Shown: positions 51,368-60,277, numbered from the stretch's first letter. The stretch: 64,000 nucleotides of DNA from Terriglobales bacterium (GCA_035561515.1 DATMXP010000047.1:1-64000); one strand, 5' to 3'. Numbers and translations are program-made. Notes: generated by a model from the letters alone, not told the origin.

Positions 51368-51823
51368 ATGGTGAGAAGGATGCTGTTCCTCTTCGTCGCC
51401 TTGCTTGCGGTGGGCTACCTGCCCGCTCAGCAGGCGAAAACGCCACCTCAACCGCCAAAACCCGAAGTGCCTGTGATTTCCGGCGACTTGGGAGAGTGCT
51501 CCGCCGCGATCCGAGTTACCGATTCACGCCAGAAGCCGGTTTCTAACGCAAAGGTTGCCATCGAGATTCGATACGGGTTCGCGGGATTTCGCAGAACGAC
51601 CCTGGAAATTTACACGAATTCCGATGGGCGGGCGTTGGTGAAAGGCCTGCCCGAAAACCCGCGTACCCCGCTAACCTTTGAGGTCTCCTACCAGGGACGC
51701 ACCACCGCGCTCGTGGTGGATACAGAGCGCCGTTGCCAAGGCGAATACACGTCGGTGCTGCCGGATCGTCCGCGTCCGGTCGAGAAGGAATCCGAACCGG
51801 AAGAATCCAGCGACTCGGAATAG
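51368..51823 (+). CDS. Hypothetical secreted protein with Ig/carboxypeptidase-regulatory-like fold
   Basis: This 151-residue protein has a signal peptide (MLFLFVALLAVGYLPAQQ), a Pro-rich segment and one beta-rich domain (SAAIRVTDSRQKPVSNAKVA, TNSDGRALVKGLPENPRTPL), like the surface carboxypeptidase-regulatory fold. The acidic tail ends EESSDSE. The start is uncertain, at ATG 51368 or 51380. I know of no function. Confidence 0.65.
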   Translation: MVRRMLFLFVALLAVGYLPAQQAKTPPQPPKPEVPVISGDLGECSAAIRVTDSRQKPVSNAKVAIEIRYGFAGFRRTTLEIYTNSDGRALVKGLPENPRTPLTFEVSYQGRTTALVVDTERRCQGEYTSVLPDRPRPVEKESEPEESSDSE

Positions 51824-51852
51824 GAGCAGGCGGGGCGGCCTACTCCTGTTCT

Positions 51853-52335
51853 TCAGGCCATGGTACGAATCGGTCGCAGAGCGAATCGTCCCACGATGGG
51901 ATTCACCACGCGCTCGAAATCCTCGTACTTCATGCGTGCCAGCTCGTTATGAGTGCCCGCGTTAAAGGAGATTTCCTTATCTTCCGCCAGCCGCTCTTCC
52001 ACGTATACCGGCACGCCGTAGAGATTGCCGAAGGGTGGCATCGCGCCTAAATCGCAATCGGGAAACCTCATTTCGAAATCGGTTTCCGCCGCCAGGCAGA
52101 CTGATTTCGCCCCGCTCAGTCGTTTCATCGCCGCCAGGTCCAGTTGGCACGAAGCCGGCAACACCGCCATGGCGAGCTGAGTATCCAGCTTCACCATAAC
52201 TGTTTTTGCCATTTCATTGCCGGAGACGTGTGCGTAGGCTGCCGTCCCTTGGGCCGTGTATGACGTTGGGTGGACGATGGTTGAGTAGTAGATATGGTTG
52301 GTGTCGAGGAATTCTTTGACTCTGCTCGCTCGCAT
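51853..52335 (-). CDS. YbaK/EbsC family aminoacyl-tRNA deacylase
   Basis: This 160-residue protein resembles the YbaK/ProX trans-editing enzymes that hydrolyse mischarged tRNA. Visible are ASRVKEFLDTNHIYYSTIVH, MAKTVMVKLDTQLAMAVLPA, AMKRLSGAKSVCLAAETDFE and GAMPPFGNLYGVPVYVEERL. The specific tRNA is unknown. The start at 52335 follows GGGGGAG; a longer frame to 52407 lacks this site. It lies 109 bases downstream of asnA. Confidence 0.8.
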   Translation of the reverse strand: MRASRVKEFLDTNHIYYSTIVHPTSYTAQGTAAYAHVSGNEMAKTVMVKLDTQLAMAVLPASCQLDLAAMKRLSGAKSVCLAAETDFEMRFPDCDLGAMPPFGNLYGVPVYVEERLAEDKEISFNAGTHNELARMKYEDFERVVNPIVGRFALRPIRTMA

Positions 52336-52444
52336 ATTACTCCCCCTTCGGGTTTCGGGAGTGCCGGGTCGGCCGAAGCGGGAGATACGATGATATGGCT
52401 GATACATCGTGTCTCTTCGAACTCCGGCCCAGACGGGAAGCAGT

Positions 52445-53593
52445 TCACTCCAGTACGAAGATGTTCTTCTTCGCGCACATTTCCTTCAGGATCTTCGGCC
52501 ACACCGTCACGCTGACCTCCCCTAAATGCGCCTTGCGCAACAGGAGCATGAGCGTGCGCGACTGGCCGATTCCGCCTCCGATCGAAAGCGGGATAAGGTT
52601 GTTGATAATCGCCTGGTGGTACGGGAATTTCAGGTTATCCAGCAGGTTTGTCATTTCGAGCTGCTTGCGAAGCGTGTCGGCAGTCACGCGGATGCCCATC
52701 GACGAAAGCCTGTGTCGACGATGCGTAACGGGGTTCCACACCAGGATGTCACCATTGAGACCGTGCGTTTCCTTGCCGCTTTCGGCGCTGGTATCGGTGA
52801 TCCAGTCGTCGTAATCGGCCGCGCGGTTCTCGTGTGGATAGCCGTCCTTCAATGGCCAGCCGATGCCGATGATGAAGATTGCCGGCGCATATTCGCGGAG
52901 GACCCTGGTCTCGCGCTCTTTCCGCGGAAGGCCGGGATACATCTCCAGGATGTCTTCGGCATGCAGGAAGGTCAGCTCGTCGGGCAGGTTCGGATAGCGA
53001 GGGTCTCTGAGCTGCGGGAACATCTCCTGCGCGAACTGCTCCGCGCTCGTGATCACTTTCCAAAGGCGGCGCACCACGAGTTCCAGGAAACGCAAACTTC
53101 TCTGATCGGATGAGATCGCGCGCTCCCAATCCCACTGGTCTACGCAGCAGGAATGGTCGTGATCAAGGAAGTAGTCCTTCCGGACCGCTCGCATATCCGT
53201 GCAGATGCCCTCTCCCAAACCGCATTTGAACTGCTTCAATGCCGCCCTCTTCCACTTGGTCGCGGCCTGTACGACCTGGGCATCGATGGAATTCTTGCCA
53301 TGGTCGTTTGCAATATGGAACTGAATGGGCGTGTGCGACCCGTCGCGGTCGAGCATGTCGTTGATGCCGGACTCGACATCCACGATTAAGGGCACCTGAA
53401 CCATCAACAGGTTCAGTTCCCGGCAGAGGTTGTCTTCGATATAGCGGCGCAGGTGATGAATCGCTTCCTGCGTCTCGCGGATATTCAAGATGGATTTGTA
53501 ATCCCTGGGCAGTACCTTTTCCAGCTCGGCGTAGTCCGCAATGTCTGTGCCGGCTAGATCGGGTTTTTTCTCGAGAACGGCGGTGGTTGACAT
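52445..53593 (-). CDS. asnA: Aspartate-ammonia ligase AsnA
   Basis: AsnA makes asparagine from aspartate, ammonia and ATP. The 382-residue protein aligns with E. coli AsnA through VVQAATKWKRAALKQF, GEGICTDMRAVR, CCVDQWDWERAI, APAIFIIGIGWPLKDGYPHE, DYDDWITDT, GLNGDILVWNPVTHRRHRLS, SMGIRVTADTLRKQL and IGGGIGQSRTLMLLL. It is about 50 residues longer than the E. coli protein, mainly at the N-terminus. A five-base hairpin (CCTTG/CAAGG) at 53604-53617 covers part of the ribosome binding site. Presence of this free-standing enzyme suggests direct asparagine synthesis from ammonia. Confidence 0.94.
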   Translation of the reverse strand: MSTTAVLEKKPDLAGTDIADYAELEKVLPRDYKSILNIRETQEAIHHLRRYIEDNLCRELNLLMVQVPLIVDVESGINDMLDRDGSHTPIQFHIANDHGKNSIDAQVVQAATKWKRAALKQFKCGLGEGICTDMRAVRKDYFLDHDHSCCVDQWDWERAISSDQRSLRFLELVVRRLWKVITSAEQFAQEMFPQLRDPRYPNLPDELTFLHAEDILEMYPGLPRKERETRVLREYAPAIFIIGIGWPLKDGYPHENRAADYDDWITDTSAESGKETHGLNGDILVWNPVTHRRHRLSSMGIRVTADTLRKQLEMTNLLDNLKFPYHQAIINNLIPLSIGGGIGQSRTLMLLLRKAHLGEVSVTVWPKILKEMCAKKNIFVLE

Positions 53594-53828
53594 GCTGGAC
53601 GCTCCTTGGGAACAAGGCCTGTTCCACATTGAGCGGCTCCGGCGGGTGAGCCGTTACGAGGCAAGCAAACCACACGGCCTGAATGGACGCAGTTACACGG
53701 GTCACGTGATGTTGTGCCGAGAGGCGCACGGAGGAGTGAGCATCGCGGGCAAAAGACAGAAGGGGGCGCCATTCGGACGAAAAGTCTCTACAGTTCCGCG
53801 AGAACGCGATACTCTGGATGGCAGGCTC

Positions 53829-54479
53829 ATGATAATCGATCTGTCCCACCGGCTTGAAGACGGAATGCCAGCGTATCCCGGCCTGCCAACGCCGAGATTC
53901 AAGAAGTTCATGTCGCACGACCAACCTGCCCAGCAAACTCAATATGCTGAGGGCACCAGCTTCGAAATTGCCCAGTACGAGTTCGGCGGCAACACTGGCA
54001 CCTATGTTGACGCGCCTTTTCACCGGCATCGCACGGGAGATGACTTCGGGCGTTTGCCACTGAGCAAACTGGTGAACCTCCCCGGAGTGCTTGTGCGCAC
54101 GAACGGCGACGGCCCGATTGGGGCTGAGTACTTCCGCAACATCGACGTGGACGCCAAGGCCGTTCTGATTCGAACTGACTGGTCAAAGCGGTGGGGGAAG
54201 GACTACTTCAAGTCCGGGCCGTACGTTACGGCTGATGCCTGCGATGTTCTGGTGCAAGGTGGTGCGACGCTGGTGGGCATCGATTGCGCGAATATCGACA
54301 ACATGCAGGATCCCGCGCGTCCGGCCCACACTATCCTGTTGGCCGCCGGCATTCCGATCGTGGAGCACCTGCGCTCGCTCGACAAGCTTTGCAGCAAAAA
54401 CTTCCGGTTCTTTGCTGCTCCTCCGGCCATTGCCGGTGGAACATCGTTTCCCGTGCGGGCTTTCGCGATTTGCGAGTGA
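53829..54479 (+). CDS. Cyclase-family (kynurenine formamidase-like) protein with altered metal motif
   Basis: The 216-residue protein has the cyclase/KynB fold: MIIDLSHRLEDGMPAYPG, VLIRTDWSKRW, LVGIDCANIDN and AHTILLAAGIPIVEHL. The family metal motif is HxGTHxDxPxH. Here it reads NTGTYVDAPFH (Asn55, Tyr59, Asp61, His65), so two expected His ligands are replaced. Activity as a metal-dependent amidohydrolase is therefore uncertain. It is divergent from asnA, 235 bases apart, and 42 bases before a cupin gene. Confidence 0.8.
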   Translation: MIIDLSHRLEDGMPAYPGLPTPRFKKFMSHDQPAQQTQYAEGTSFEIAQYEFGGNTGTYVDAPFHRHRTGDDFGRLPLSKLVNLPGVLVRTNGDGPIGAEYFRNIDVDAKAVLIRTDWSKRWGKDYFKSGPYVTADACDVLVQGGATLVGIDCANIDNMQDPARPAHTILLAAGIPIVEHLRSLDKLCSKNFRFFAAPPAIAGGTSFPVRAFAICE

Positions 54480-54521
54480 TTTTCTTCGCGTCCGCCGGGT
54501 CTATAGCGTCATCTGATTCGT

Positions 54522-54893
54522 ATGGAAAAGGTGAATATCGCGCAGAAGCTGTCGCTGTTTTCCGACTATTACTCCCCCAAGGTTGTCGGCGAACTGAATG
54601 ACGCTCACGTGAAGCTGGTGAAGGTGAAAGGCGAGTTTGTCTGGCACCACCACGACCGTGAAGACGAGATGTTCTTCATCATCAAGGGCTCGCTCCGGAT
54701 GAAGTACTTTGACGGCGACAACGAGCGCGAAACCGTGGTGAACGAGGGCGAGTTCATCATTGTGCCGCGCGGCGTGGAACACAAACCTGTGGCCGACGAC
54801 GAAGTTCACATTATGCTGCTGGAGCCGAAGTCGACCCTGAACACGGGCAATGTGAAGAACGAGCGCACGGTGGAAGAGTTACAGAGGATCTAG
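54522..54893 (+). CDS. Cupin-domain protein
   Basis: This 123-residue small cupin has the metal-binding motif 1 GEFVWHHHDREDEMFFIIKG and motif 2 GEFIIVPRGVEHKPVA. Its function is not known; such proteins can act as sugar-binding, isomerase or dioxygenase units. It follows the cyclase-family gene on the same strand, and the two may form an operon. Confidence 0.85.
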   Translation: MEKVNIAQKLSLFSDYYSPKVVGELNDAHVKLVKVKGEFVWHHHDREDEMFFIIKGSLRMKYFDGDNERETVVNEGEFIIVPRGVEHKPVADDEVHIMLLEPKSTLNTGNVKNERTVEELQRI

Positions 54894-54921
54894 TCAGCTT
54901 CAATTCTAGTCAGCTTCAATT
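54890..54921. repeat. Tandem 16-base duplication at the cupin/NAGPA junction
   Basis: CTAGTCAGCTTCAATT occurs twice back to back (54890-54905 and 54906-54921). One copy carries the cupin stop codon and the other the stop of the minus-strand NAGPA-type gene. Confidence 0.8.
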
Positions 54922-56084
54922 ACGAACGCGTTGCCGCGTCCGCGTTCCCTGCCGTCGGATGGGGAATTCACAATCTGCACCGATTTTGCATTGGAGTCGC
55001 CGGCGATCGCCATCACGCTGGATCCGCCGCCATCGGTGTTCATGGCGACCTGGCAACCGAGTTCCACCATCAGGTCGGCGAGTTCTTCCAGGTTCATGCC
55101 GACGCTCAGCTTCGGCTGGCGTCCGTCCACTACGGTGAAAATCACTTCTTGCTGGTTGTAGCAGACGGCGGTTCGCGGATGCCGCTTCCGGAGATTCTCC
55201 CCGGGCTCACCTTCGACTGACCTTTTTCCATCACGCACTAGAACCGGGAATCCGCCAATGGCGTGGTGTACGGGTCTTCCCTCTACTGTCGCCGTGATCT
55301 TCACTTTGACGCGATCGTTCCGCCGGATCTTCGCCAACGTTGTGTCCTTCGGCAGAACGACAGTGAGTGCGTCTCTCGGAACCAGAGTGTCAGTTCTGGC
55401 GTCGTTTAAGCTCGTCACTCGGCCAGCAATCTCGCGATCTATCGGAAGCGGTCCTGTCACGGAAAGTCGCCCGACAACGAACGACTGCACCGGAATTCCG
55501 GTGGTTAGTTGTGATCGAAACTCGCTGGTCAGCAGCAACCCTGCTTCCGGGCGGCCCAGTGGTTTGTTCATGTTCGCAAGCTGGAACTTTGCGTGACCTG
55601 CCCGTACTCTGACGTCGAACTTAGGCAGCCCAATTACCGGCTCTCCGTTTTTGGCGAGTGCGATAACCGGCCACTTCCCATTTGCGCCGGTCCAGATATG
55701 TCCATCTACAACCGACAAGCCGATGGAGACACCCATGTTGCCTGGGGTTGTGAAGTCGTAATCACCGTTGACTACGGCAATCACCTTCTTGCCCTGCGCC
55801 GTTTCGCGGTTTGCGAGCACCGTCGGACGTTCGCGGACCATCTGTCCCGATTCATTCCGGGCGGCAACGGCCCGAATGTGCGCCTTCGAATTGCGCTTCA
55901 CTCGCAGCACGTGAATAGACCACGGCTCGCCCTGTGGTGTTGAGCGGCAGAGTTGCCGATAAGTAACATCCGCCGCGAGCGTCCGTTCGGAGGCGACGCA
56001 GGTGTGCTCCTGGGCCGGAACTGCTACCTGTGTGTAAACGGATAAGGGAAAGAGGAGGAGAGCAAACGAAAGGAATCGTCTCAT
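54906..56084 (-). CDS. Secreted phosphodiester glycosidase (NAGPA-domain) protein
   Basis: This 392-residue secreted protein has a signal peptide (FLSFALLLFPLSVYTQVAVP) and a C-terminal NAGPA/DUF2233 domain (VICYNQQEVIFTVV-like segment, MNLEELADLMVELGCQVAMN, TDGGGSSVMAI, RGRGNAFVIE). This domain hydrolyses phosphodiester-linked sugars in eukaryotic uncovering enzyme and is used on cell-wall glycans in bacteria. Its start overlaps the mogA stop by four bases, so it is translated with the molybdenum cofactor operon although its role seems unrelated. Confidence 0.8.
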   Translation of the reverse strand: MRRFLSFALLLFPLSVYTQVAVPAQEHTCVASERTLAADVTYRQLCRSTPQGEPWSIHVLRVKRNSKAHIRAVAARNESGQMVRERPTVLANRETAQGKKVIAVVNGDYDFTTPGNMGVSIGLSVVDGHIWTGANGKWPVIALAKNGEPVIGLPKFDVRVRAGHAKFQLANMNKPLGRPEAGLLLTSEFRSQLTTGIPVQSFVVGRLSVTGPLPIDREIAGRVTSLNDARTDTLVPRDALTVVLPKDTTLAKIRRNDRVKVKITATVEGRPVHHAIGGFPVLVRDGKRSVEGEPGENLRKRHPRTAVCYNQQEVIFTVVDGRQPKLSVGMNLEELADLMVELGCQVAMNTDGGGSSVMAIAGDSNAKSVQIVNSPSDGRERGRGNAFVIEAD

Positions 56085-56578
56085 CGTTTTGCAGCCGATG
56101 CCTCGCCGTGACCCGTCTTGCCCTGGAGCAAGTCGATCATGTGCGGCAGCAGATCGAGCACCGCTTCAAGCGACTCGACCGCGCCCTTCGGACTGCCGGG
56201 CAAATTCAGGATCAGCGTGTTACCACGGGTGCCGCACAGACCGCGGCTCAACGCAGCGAGCGGGGTATGCTTCAGCCCCTGCGCCCGCATCTGCTCGGAA
56301 ACACCTTCAATGAGTTTCTCGCAGACCTCCCGCGTAACCTCCGGCGTGATGTCCCGATGTGCGATGCCGGTTCCGCCGCTGGTCACAACCAGGTTGGCGC
56401 GGGGCACTGCGTCGAGAATGGCGTCCTTGATCTGCGCCCGCTCATCCGGAACAATTGCGCTCCCCTGGATGTGAAAGCCGGCAGCGTCGAGCCGGTCTGC
56501 AACCGCCGGACCGGAAAGGTCTTCGCGATCACCGGCAAACGCCGAGTCGCTCACCGTGATTACAATCGCTGTGCGCAT
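56081..56578 (-). CDS. Molybdopterin adenylyltransferase, MogA/MoaB family
   Basis: MogA/MoaB activates molybdopterin with AMP before molybdenum insertion. The 165-residue protein has TVSDSAFAGDREDLSGPAVA, DLVVTSGG-type VVTSGGTGIAHRDITPE and ILNLPGSPKGAVESLEAVL. It lies in the minus-strand unit moeA, moaC, response regulator, mogA, NAGPA, starting three bases after the response regulator stop. Confidence 0.92.
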   Translation of the reverse strand: MRTAIVITVSDSAFAGDREDLSGPAVADRLDAAGFHIQGSAIVPDERAQIKDAILDAVPRANLVVTSGGTGIAHRDITPEVTREVCEKLIEGVSEQMRAQGLKHTPLAALSRGLCGTRGNTLILNLPGSPKGAVESLEAVLDLLPHMIDLLQGKTGHGEASAAKR

Positions 56579-56581
56579 TCG

Positions 56582-57322
56582 CTATTCTGCCTCTTCCGCG
56601 TCGCGGTTCGCTTCATCGAGCAGCCGCAAGCCTTCCATCAGCAACCCTTGTGTTGATCGCGTCACCGTCTGCTCGCTGCTCTGGCCTTCGAAGTCGATCA
56701 GGAAGTTCCCGGCTGTCCAGGTCAGGACTTTGTACACGGCCTCGTCGCCCTTCAGGTCGCCATAAGTGCCGTGATTGATCTGTCCCTCGGTGAAATAGAG
56801 CTCGCAGCGCTCACCGGCATTCGTCAATTGCAGCGAGCATGTCTTGCGGCCGAGTTCCAGCGACTGCAGCAGATCGATGACGTTCATCTGCGCAAGCGAT
56901 CCGCGCAGAACCGTCTCGCCGGGGGCGTCCTTCGCCATCTTCTCCAGGGCGATCTTGTCGAGCACGCGCTTGACGCGCGCCACGGCTTCCTTGACGAAGA
57001 ACGGCTTCTCGACAATGTCCTCGACCGAGTCCTGCATACCGCGTAGTTTCTCCGCGATATCAACACGCGTCGCCAACACGATGACAGGAATTCTCGATGT
57101 CGCCGGCTGCGTCTTCAGCTTCTGCACGAGCTGGCGTCCATCCAAACCGGGCATGTTGTAGTCGGTGATGATCAGGTCAGGCTGACTCTGCTCGGCAGCG
57201 GAGAGCGCGTCGTCGCCGTTGTCAGCAACGGTGACCGGCGCCAGTTCCGCCAGTTCATGACGAAGCAGTCCCATGATCATGGGATTGTCATCCACCAGCA
57301 AGATTTTCAGGTTTCCAGCCAT
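56582..57322 (-). CDS. Response regulator with DUF4388 (PATAN-like) domain
   Basis: The 246-residue protein has a complete receiver (acidic DD at 11-12, Asp54 in LIITDYNMPG, KP in VEKPF) and a C-terminal DUF4388 domain (GSLAQMNVIDLLQSLELGRK, CELYFTEGQINHGTYGDLKG, FLIDFEG). Such proteins are found in surface-motility and gliding pathways. It sits in the middle of the molybdenum cofactor operon (six bases from moaC, three from mogA). Confidence 0.88.
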   Translation of the reverse strand: MAGNLKILLVDDNPMIMGLLRHELAELAPVTVADNGDDALSAAEQSQPDLIITDYNMPGLDGRQLVQKLKTQPATSRIPVIVLATRVDIAEKLRGMQDSVEDIVEKPFFVKEAVARVKRVLDKIALEKMAKDAPGETVLRGSLAQMNVIDLLQSLELGRKTCSLQLTNAGERCELYFTEGQINHGTYGDLKGDEAVYKVLTWTAGNFLIDFEGQSSEQTVTRSTQGLLMEGLRLLDEANRDAEEAE

Positions 57323-57328
57323 CGTTGA

Positions 57329-57799
57329 TCAGCGTTTGCGGCGGTAGTCGCCGCTTTTGCCACCGGACTTCTTCTCCAGCACAACCTGCCGGATCTCGAT
57401 TCCCTTATCGAGCGCCTTGCACATGTCATACACCGTGAGGGCGGCGACACTGGCGGCGACCAGGGCTTCCATCTCCACGCCTGTAACCGAGGTGGTCGTT
57501 ACTTCCGAAGCAATAGCCACGCCATCGTCGCATAGCCGCATAGTGACGTCAACGTGCGAAAGCGGCAGCGGATGACACATCGGTATCAGGTCGGAAGTGC
57601 GCTTCGCAGCCATGATGCCCGCCAACCTCGCGACTTCCAGCGGGTCGCCCTTGGGATTCTTCGGCAGTGCCTTCAGTACCGCCGGAGACAACGCTACAAA
57701 TGCGCTCGCTTCGGCGGTCCGCTTCGTGACCTTCTTGGCAGACACATCCACCATCGAGGCACGGCCGCTCTTGTCGTAATGGGAAAGCTTTTTCTTCAT
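57329..57799 (-). CDS. moaC: Cyclic pyranopterin monophosphate synthase MoaC
   Basis: MoaC acts with MoaA to make cyclic pyranopterin monophosphate, the first step of molybdenum cofactor synthesis. The 156-residue protein shows SGRASMVDVSAKKVTKRTAE, IPMCHPLPLSHVDV and TGVEMEALVAASVAALTVYD. moaA is not in the window. It lies 15 bases after moeA. Confidence 0.96.
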   Translation of the reverse strand: MKKKLSHYDKSGRASMVDVSAKKVTKRTAEASAFVALSPAVLKALPKNPKGDPLEVARLAGIMAAKRTSDLIPMCHPLPLSHVDVTMRLCDDGVAIASEVTTTSVTGVEMEALVAASVAALTVYDMCKALDKGIEIRQVVLEKKSGGKSGDYRRKR

Positions 57800-57814
57800 G
57801 ATGATTTCAAACGA

Positions 57815-59020
57815 CTACGTGACCAGCACGTTCAACATTTCACCCGCTGCGATGAATTCCCGGTCCGGCGGAATAACCGCGAAACAGTTTGCCCGCGATG
57901 TCGCCACGATATCACCCGACCCCTGCCAGCGGACCAACTGCACCAAGGTTCCATCGAAGTCGCCCGATAGCTCAGCAGGAAGAAAACGCGTGAGCCCTGT
58001 TTTCGTCTTGATGTCGGCCTTCAACCTCGCCTGCAAGAATCGCAACGGCGCTCCCGCCGTGCCCGATAGCGCCTCGATCATCGCGCGCGCGAACAGCTCG
58101 AATGTCACCATCGTTGACACAGGGTTTCCCGGCAGACCGAAGAAGTACTTGTCGCGCACCCGGCCGAACACGACTGGCTTGCCCGGCTGGATCTGCGCCC
58201 CGGTGAACAGGAACTCCGCCCCCAATTCTCGCAACACAAGCTCCACCAGGTCATACTTGCCCATCGACACACCGCCGGTAATCAGCAGCAGGTCTGCGTT
58301 GAGCCCTTCTTCGATGAGTTCGCGCAGCCGGACGTGCTCATCTGGCGCAATCGGCATCGGAACGGGGATCGCTCCGGCTTTCAGGACCTGCGCCGCCAAT
58401 GAATAGGTGTTGGAATTTCGGATCTGGTGTGCCGCCGGGGTCGCGTCCACGTTCACGATCTCATCTCCGGTCGAGAGGATCGCCACCTGCGGACGCCTGT
58501 AGACTTCTACTTGCGCGAGTCCCACCGAAGCCGCCGCCGCAATCGCCGCCGGCGTCATTCGGGTTCCGGCACGCAGCAATTCCTGCCCTGCTCTGGCTTC
58601 CGACCCGCGCGGCACGATGTTTTCGCCCAAGCCCACGCTGCGCTGGATCTCCACATCGGCATGCATACGGAAGGTGTATTCCACCATCACCACAGCGTCG
58701 GCACCCTGCGGTACGGGCGCCCCGGTCATGATTTCAACGCACTGGTTCTCGCCGACAGTGATTTCGCTTGCATCTGCGCCTGCCCTGACCTCGCCGATGA
58801 CAGTCAGTCTTGATGGCACATTTGCAACGTCGGCTGCTCTGAGGGCGAAGCCATCGCGCGCGGCGCGCGGAAACGGGGGCAGGTCCCGATCTGCGATTAC
58901 GGCCTGGGCCAGCACCCGTGCGGCCGCGTCGAGCAGATTGCAGAGCTCAGATCCATTGGCGTGCACCGTGCCAGCGTGTTCTTCCACAACGCGGCGCGCC
59001 TGTTCGAAAGTTAGAAGCAC
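57815..59020 (-). CDS. moeA: Molybdopterin molybdotransferase MoeA
   Basis: MoeA inserts molybdate into adenylated molybdopterin. The 401-residue protein shows LPPFPRAARDGFALRAADV, IMTGAPVPQGADAVVMVE, VAILSTGDEIV, LLITGGVSMGKYDLVELVL and FFGLPGNPVSTMVTFELF. It is the first gene of the minus-strand Moco operon. The host therefore has molybdoenzymes, although none is seen here. Confidence 0.96.
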   Translation of the reverse strand: MLLTFEQARRVVEEHAGTVHANGSELCNLLDAAARVLAQAVIADRDLPPFPRAARDGFALRAADVANVPSRLTVIGEVRAGADASEITVGENQCVEIMTGAPVPQGADAVVMVEYTFRMHADVEIQRSVGLGENIVPRGSEARAGQELLRAGTRMTPAAIAAAASVGLAQVEVYRRPQVAILSTGDEIVNVDATPAAHQIRNSNTYSLAAQVLKAGAIPVPMPIAPDEHVRLRELIEEGLNADLLLITGGVSMGKYDLVELVLRELGAEFLFTGAQIQPGKPVVFGRVRDKYFFGLPGNPVSTMVTFELFARAMIEALSGTAGAPLRFLQARLKADIKTKTGLTRFLPAELSGDFDGTLVQLVRWQGSGDIVATSRANCFAVIPPDREFIAAGEMLNVLVT

Positions 59021-59069
59021 AGCAGGATTCTATAACCTGCGTCGCCCCTCGCATGACGGCAAAAGAAAA

Positions 59070-59089
59070 CCCCCGGACGCATCCGGGGG
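59070..59089 (-). terminator. Terminator of the TPR gene
   Basis: CCCCCGGA and TCCGGGGG form an eight-base stem with a CGCA loop. On the minus strand it is followed by TTTTCTTTT. It lies between the TPR gene and the Moco operon. Confidence 0.88.
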
Positions 59090-59106
59090 CTTTGCTTTCG
59101 GGCGAA

Positions 59107-60210
59107 CTACTTTTTCTTGCCGGCAGCCTTACTTTTACCGAAGCTGGTTTCGACTTTCGCTCCCAGCGCGGTCAGCATGGCCTTGGCCTGCTCTGCCATC
59201 TGTCCTTCGGGTTCGAGTTCCAGGTACTTGTTGAACGCTTCCTCGGTACCTGCGGCCGGAATCATCTTTCCGTCCTTGCCCAAGGTAGCCATGTTGATAC
59301 CGTTAGCACCCTTCCAGTACCAGGCGGCAGCGCGCTTCGGATCAGCCTGCAGCGCCTTATCGAACGCCGCATTCGCTTCCTTGAACTTGTTAGTGTTCGT
59401 CAGGACGGCGCCTTCATTGAAGTAATAGGTGCCTGCGTGAGTCGGATCAGCCTGCGCGGCCTGCTCGTATGCCTTGATGGCTTCGTCTGTCTGTCCGGAC
59501 TTCGCATAGGCTTCGCCGAGGTTGTTGTAAGCGCCGCCGACGATGTCAGGTTTCGGATTTCCAGCCGACGCCAGTTCGATTGCTTTCTTGTAGCTCTCGA
59601 CTGCGGTTCCGTAGGCGGTCTTCTTTTCTGTCGGATCGGTCTTCTTGCCGGCCGCCAGACGCTGCGCGTCAGCCAGCTTGAACCAGATCAGGTCGCGGGT
59701 CGCGTCCTGCTGCGTCGCTTCCGTCAGGATCGCCACCGCCTGGTCGAAGTTACCGGCATCCTGGGCAGCCTTCGCCGCGGCCAGTTTCTCGTTCAGGCCG
59801 CGAATCTTCACGTTCTCTTTTTCCTGCGCTTCGATGGCCTTCTTCTGCTCCTCGCTCATCTGCGGCTGGCCTTGAGCCGCCAGTTCCTTCTGGATGTCGA
59901 TTTCCAGGCGGGCCTCTTCAAAGCGAACCAGGAAGTTGCCGGCGGTGTAGATAACCTGGCCGTTATGGGTGACTTTGATGTCGTATTTGCCGGGCTGAAT
60001 GCCGAGCGAGAAGATGTTGCCGTTCTTGTCTGCCGTTAGCTTGTAATTACGGCCGGTCTCTTTGCTGGACATCTCCACGACTGCGCCGGGAAGGGGCTTT
60101 CCGTCGCTGCCCTTCACGAATCCCTTAACGCTGCCCCCCTGTGCGAATGCAGCAGGTACCAGCAGCGCGAGTAAAAATGCCGCTACTACCAAGATACTGA
60201 GTTTCTTCAT
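59107..60210 (-). CDS. Secreted TPR protein with carboxypeptidase-regulatory-like domain
   Basis: This 367-residue protein has a signal peptide (ILVVAAFLLALLVPAAFAQ), an N-terminal beta domain (GSVKGFVKGSDGKPLPGAVV, IQPGKYDIKVTHNGQVIYTA) and several TPR repeats (AKAAQDAGNFDQAVAILTEA, GGAYNNLGEAYAKSGQTDEA, ANAAFDKALQADPKRAAAWY). The Lys-rich end is GKSKAAGKKK. Start 60210 follows GGGAGGC. Such proteins are common in acidobacterial envelopes. The function is unknown. Confidence 0.85.
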   Translation of the reverse strand: MKKLSILVVAAFLLALLVPAAFAQGGSVKGFVKGSDGKPLPGAVVEMSSKETGRNYKLTADKNGNIFSLGIQPGKYDIKVTHNGQVIYTAGNFLVRFEEARLEIDIQKELAAQGQPQMSEEQKKAIEAQEKENVKIRGLNEKLAAAKAAQDAGNFDQAVAILTEATQQDATRDLIWFKLADAQRLAAGKKTDPTEKKTAYGTAVESYKKAIELASAGNPKPDIVGGAYNNLGEAYAKSGQTDEAIKAYEQAAQADPTHAGTYYFNEGAVLTNTNKFKEANAAFDKALQADPKRAAAWYWKGANGINMATLGKDGKMIPAAGTEEAFNKYLELEPEGQMAEQAKAMLTALGAKVETSFGKSKAAGKKK

Positions 60211-60277
60211 TGAAAAGCCTCCCGGCTTCCTGCCGATTAAAACCAAAATTTCACACGCAAGTTGCGTGTTTCAGACA

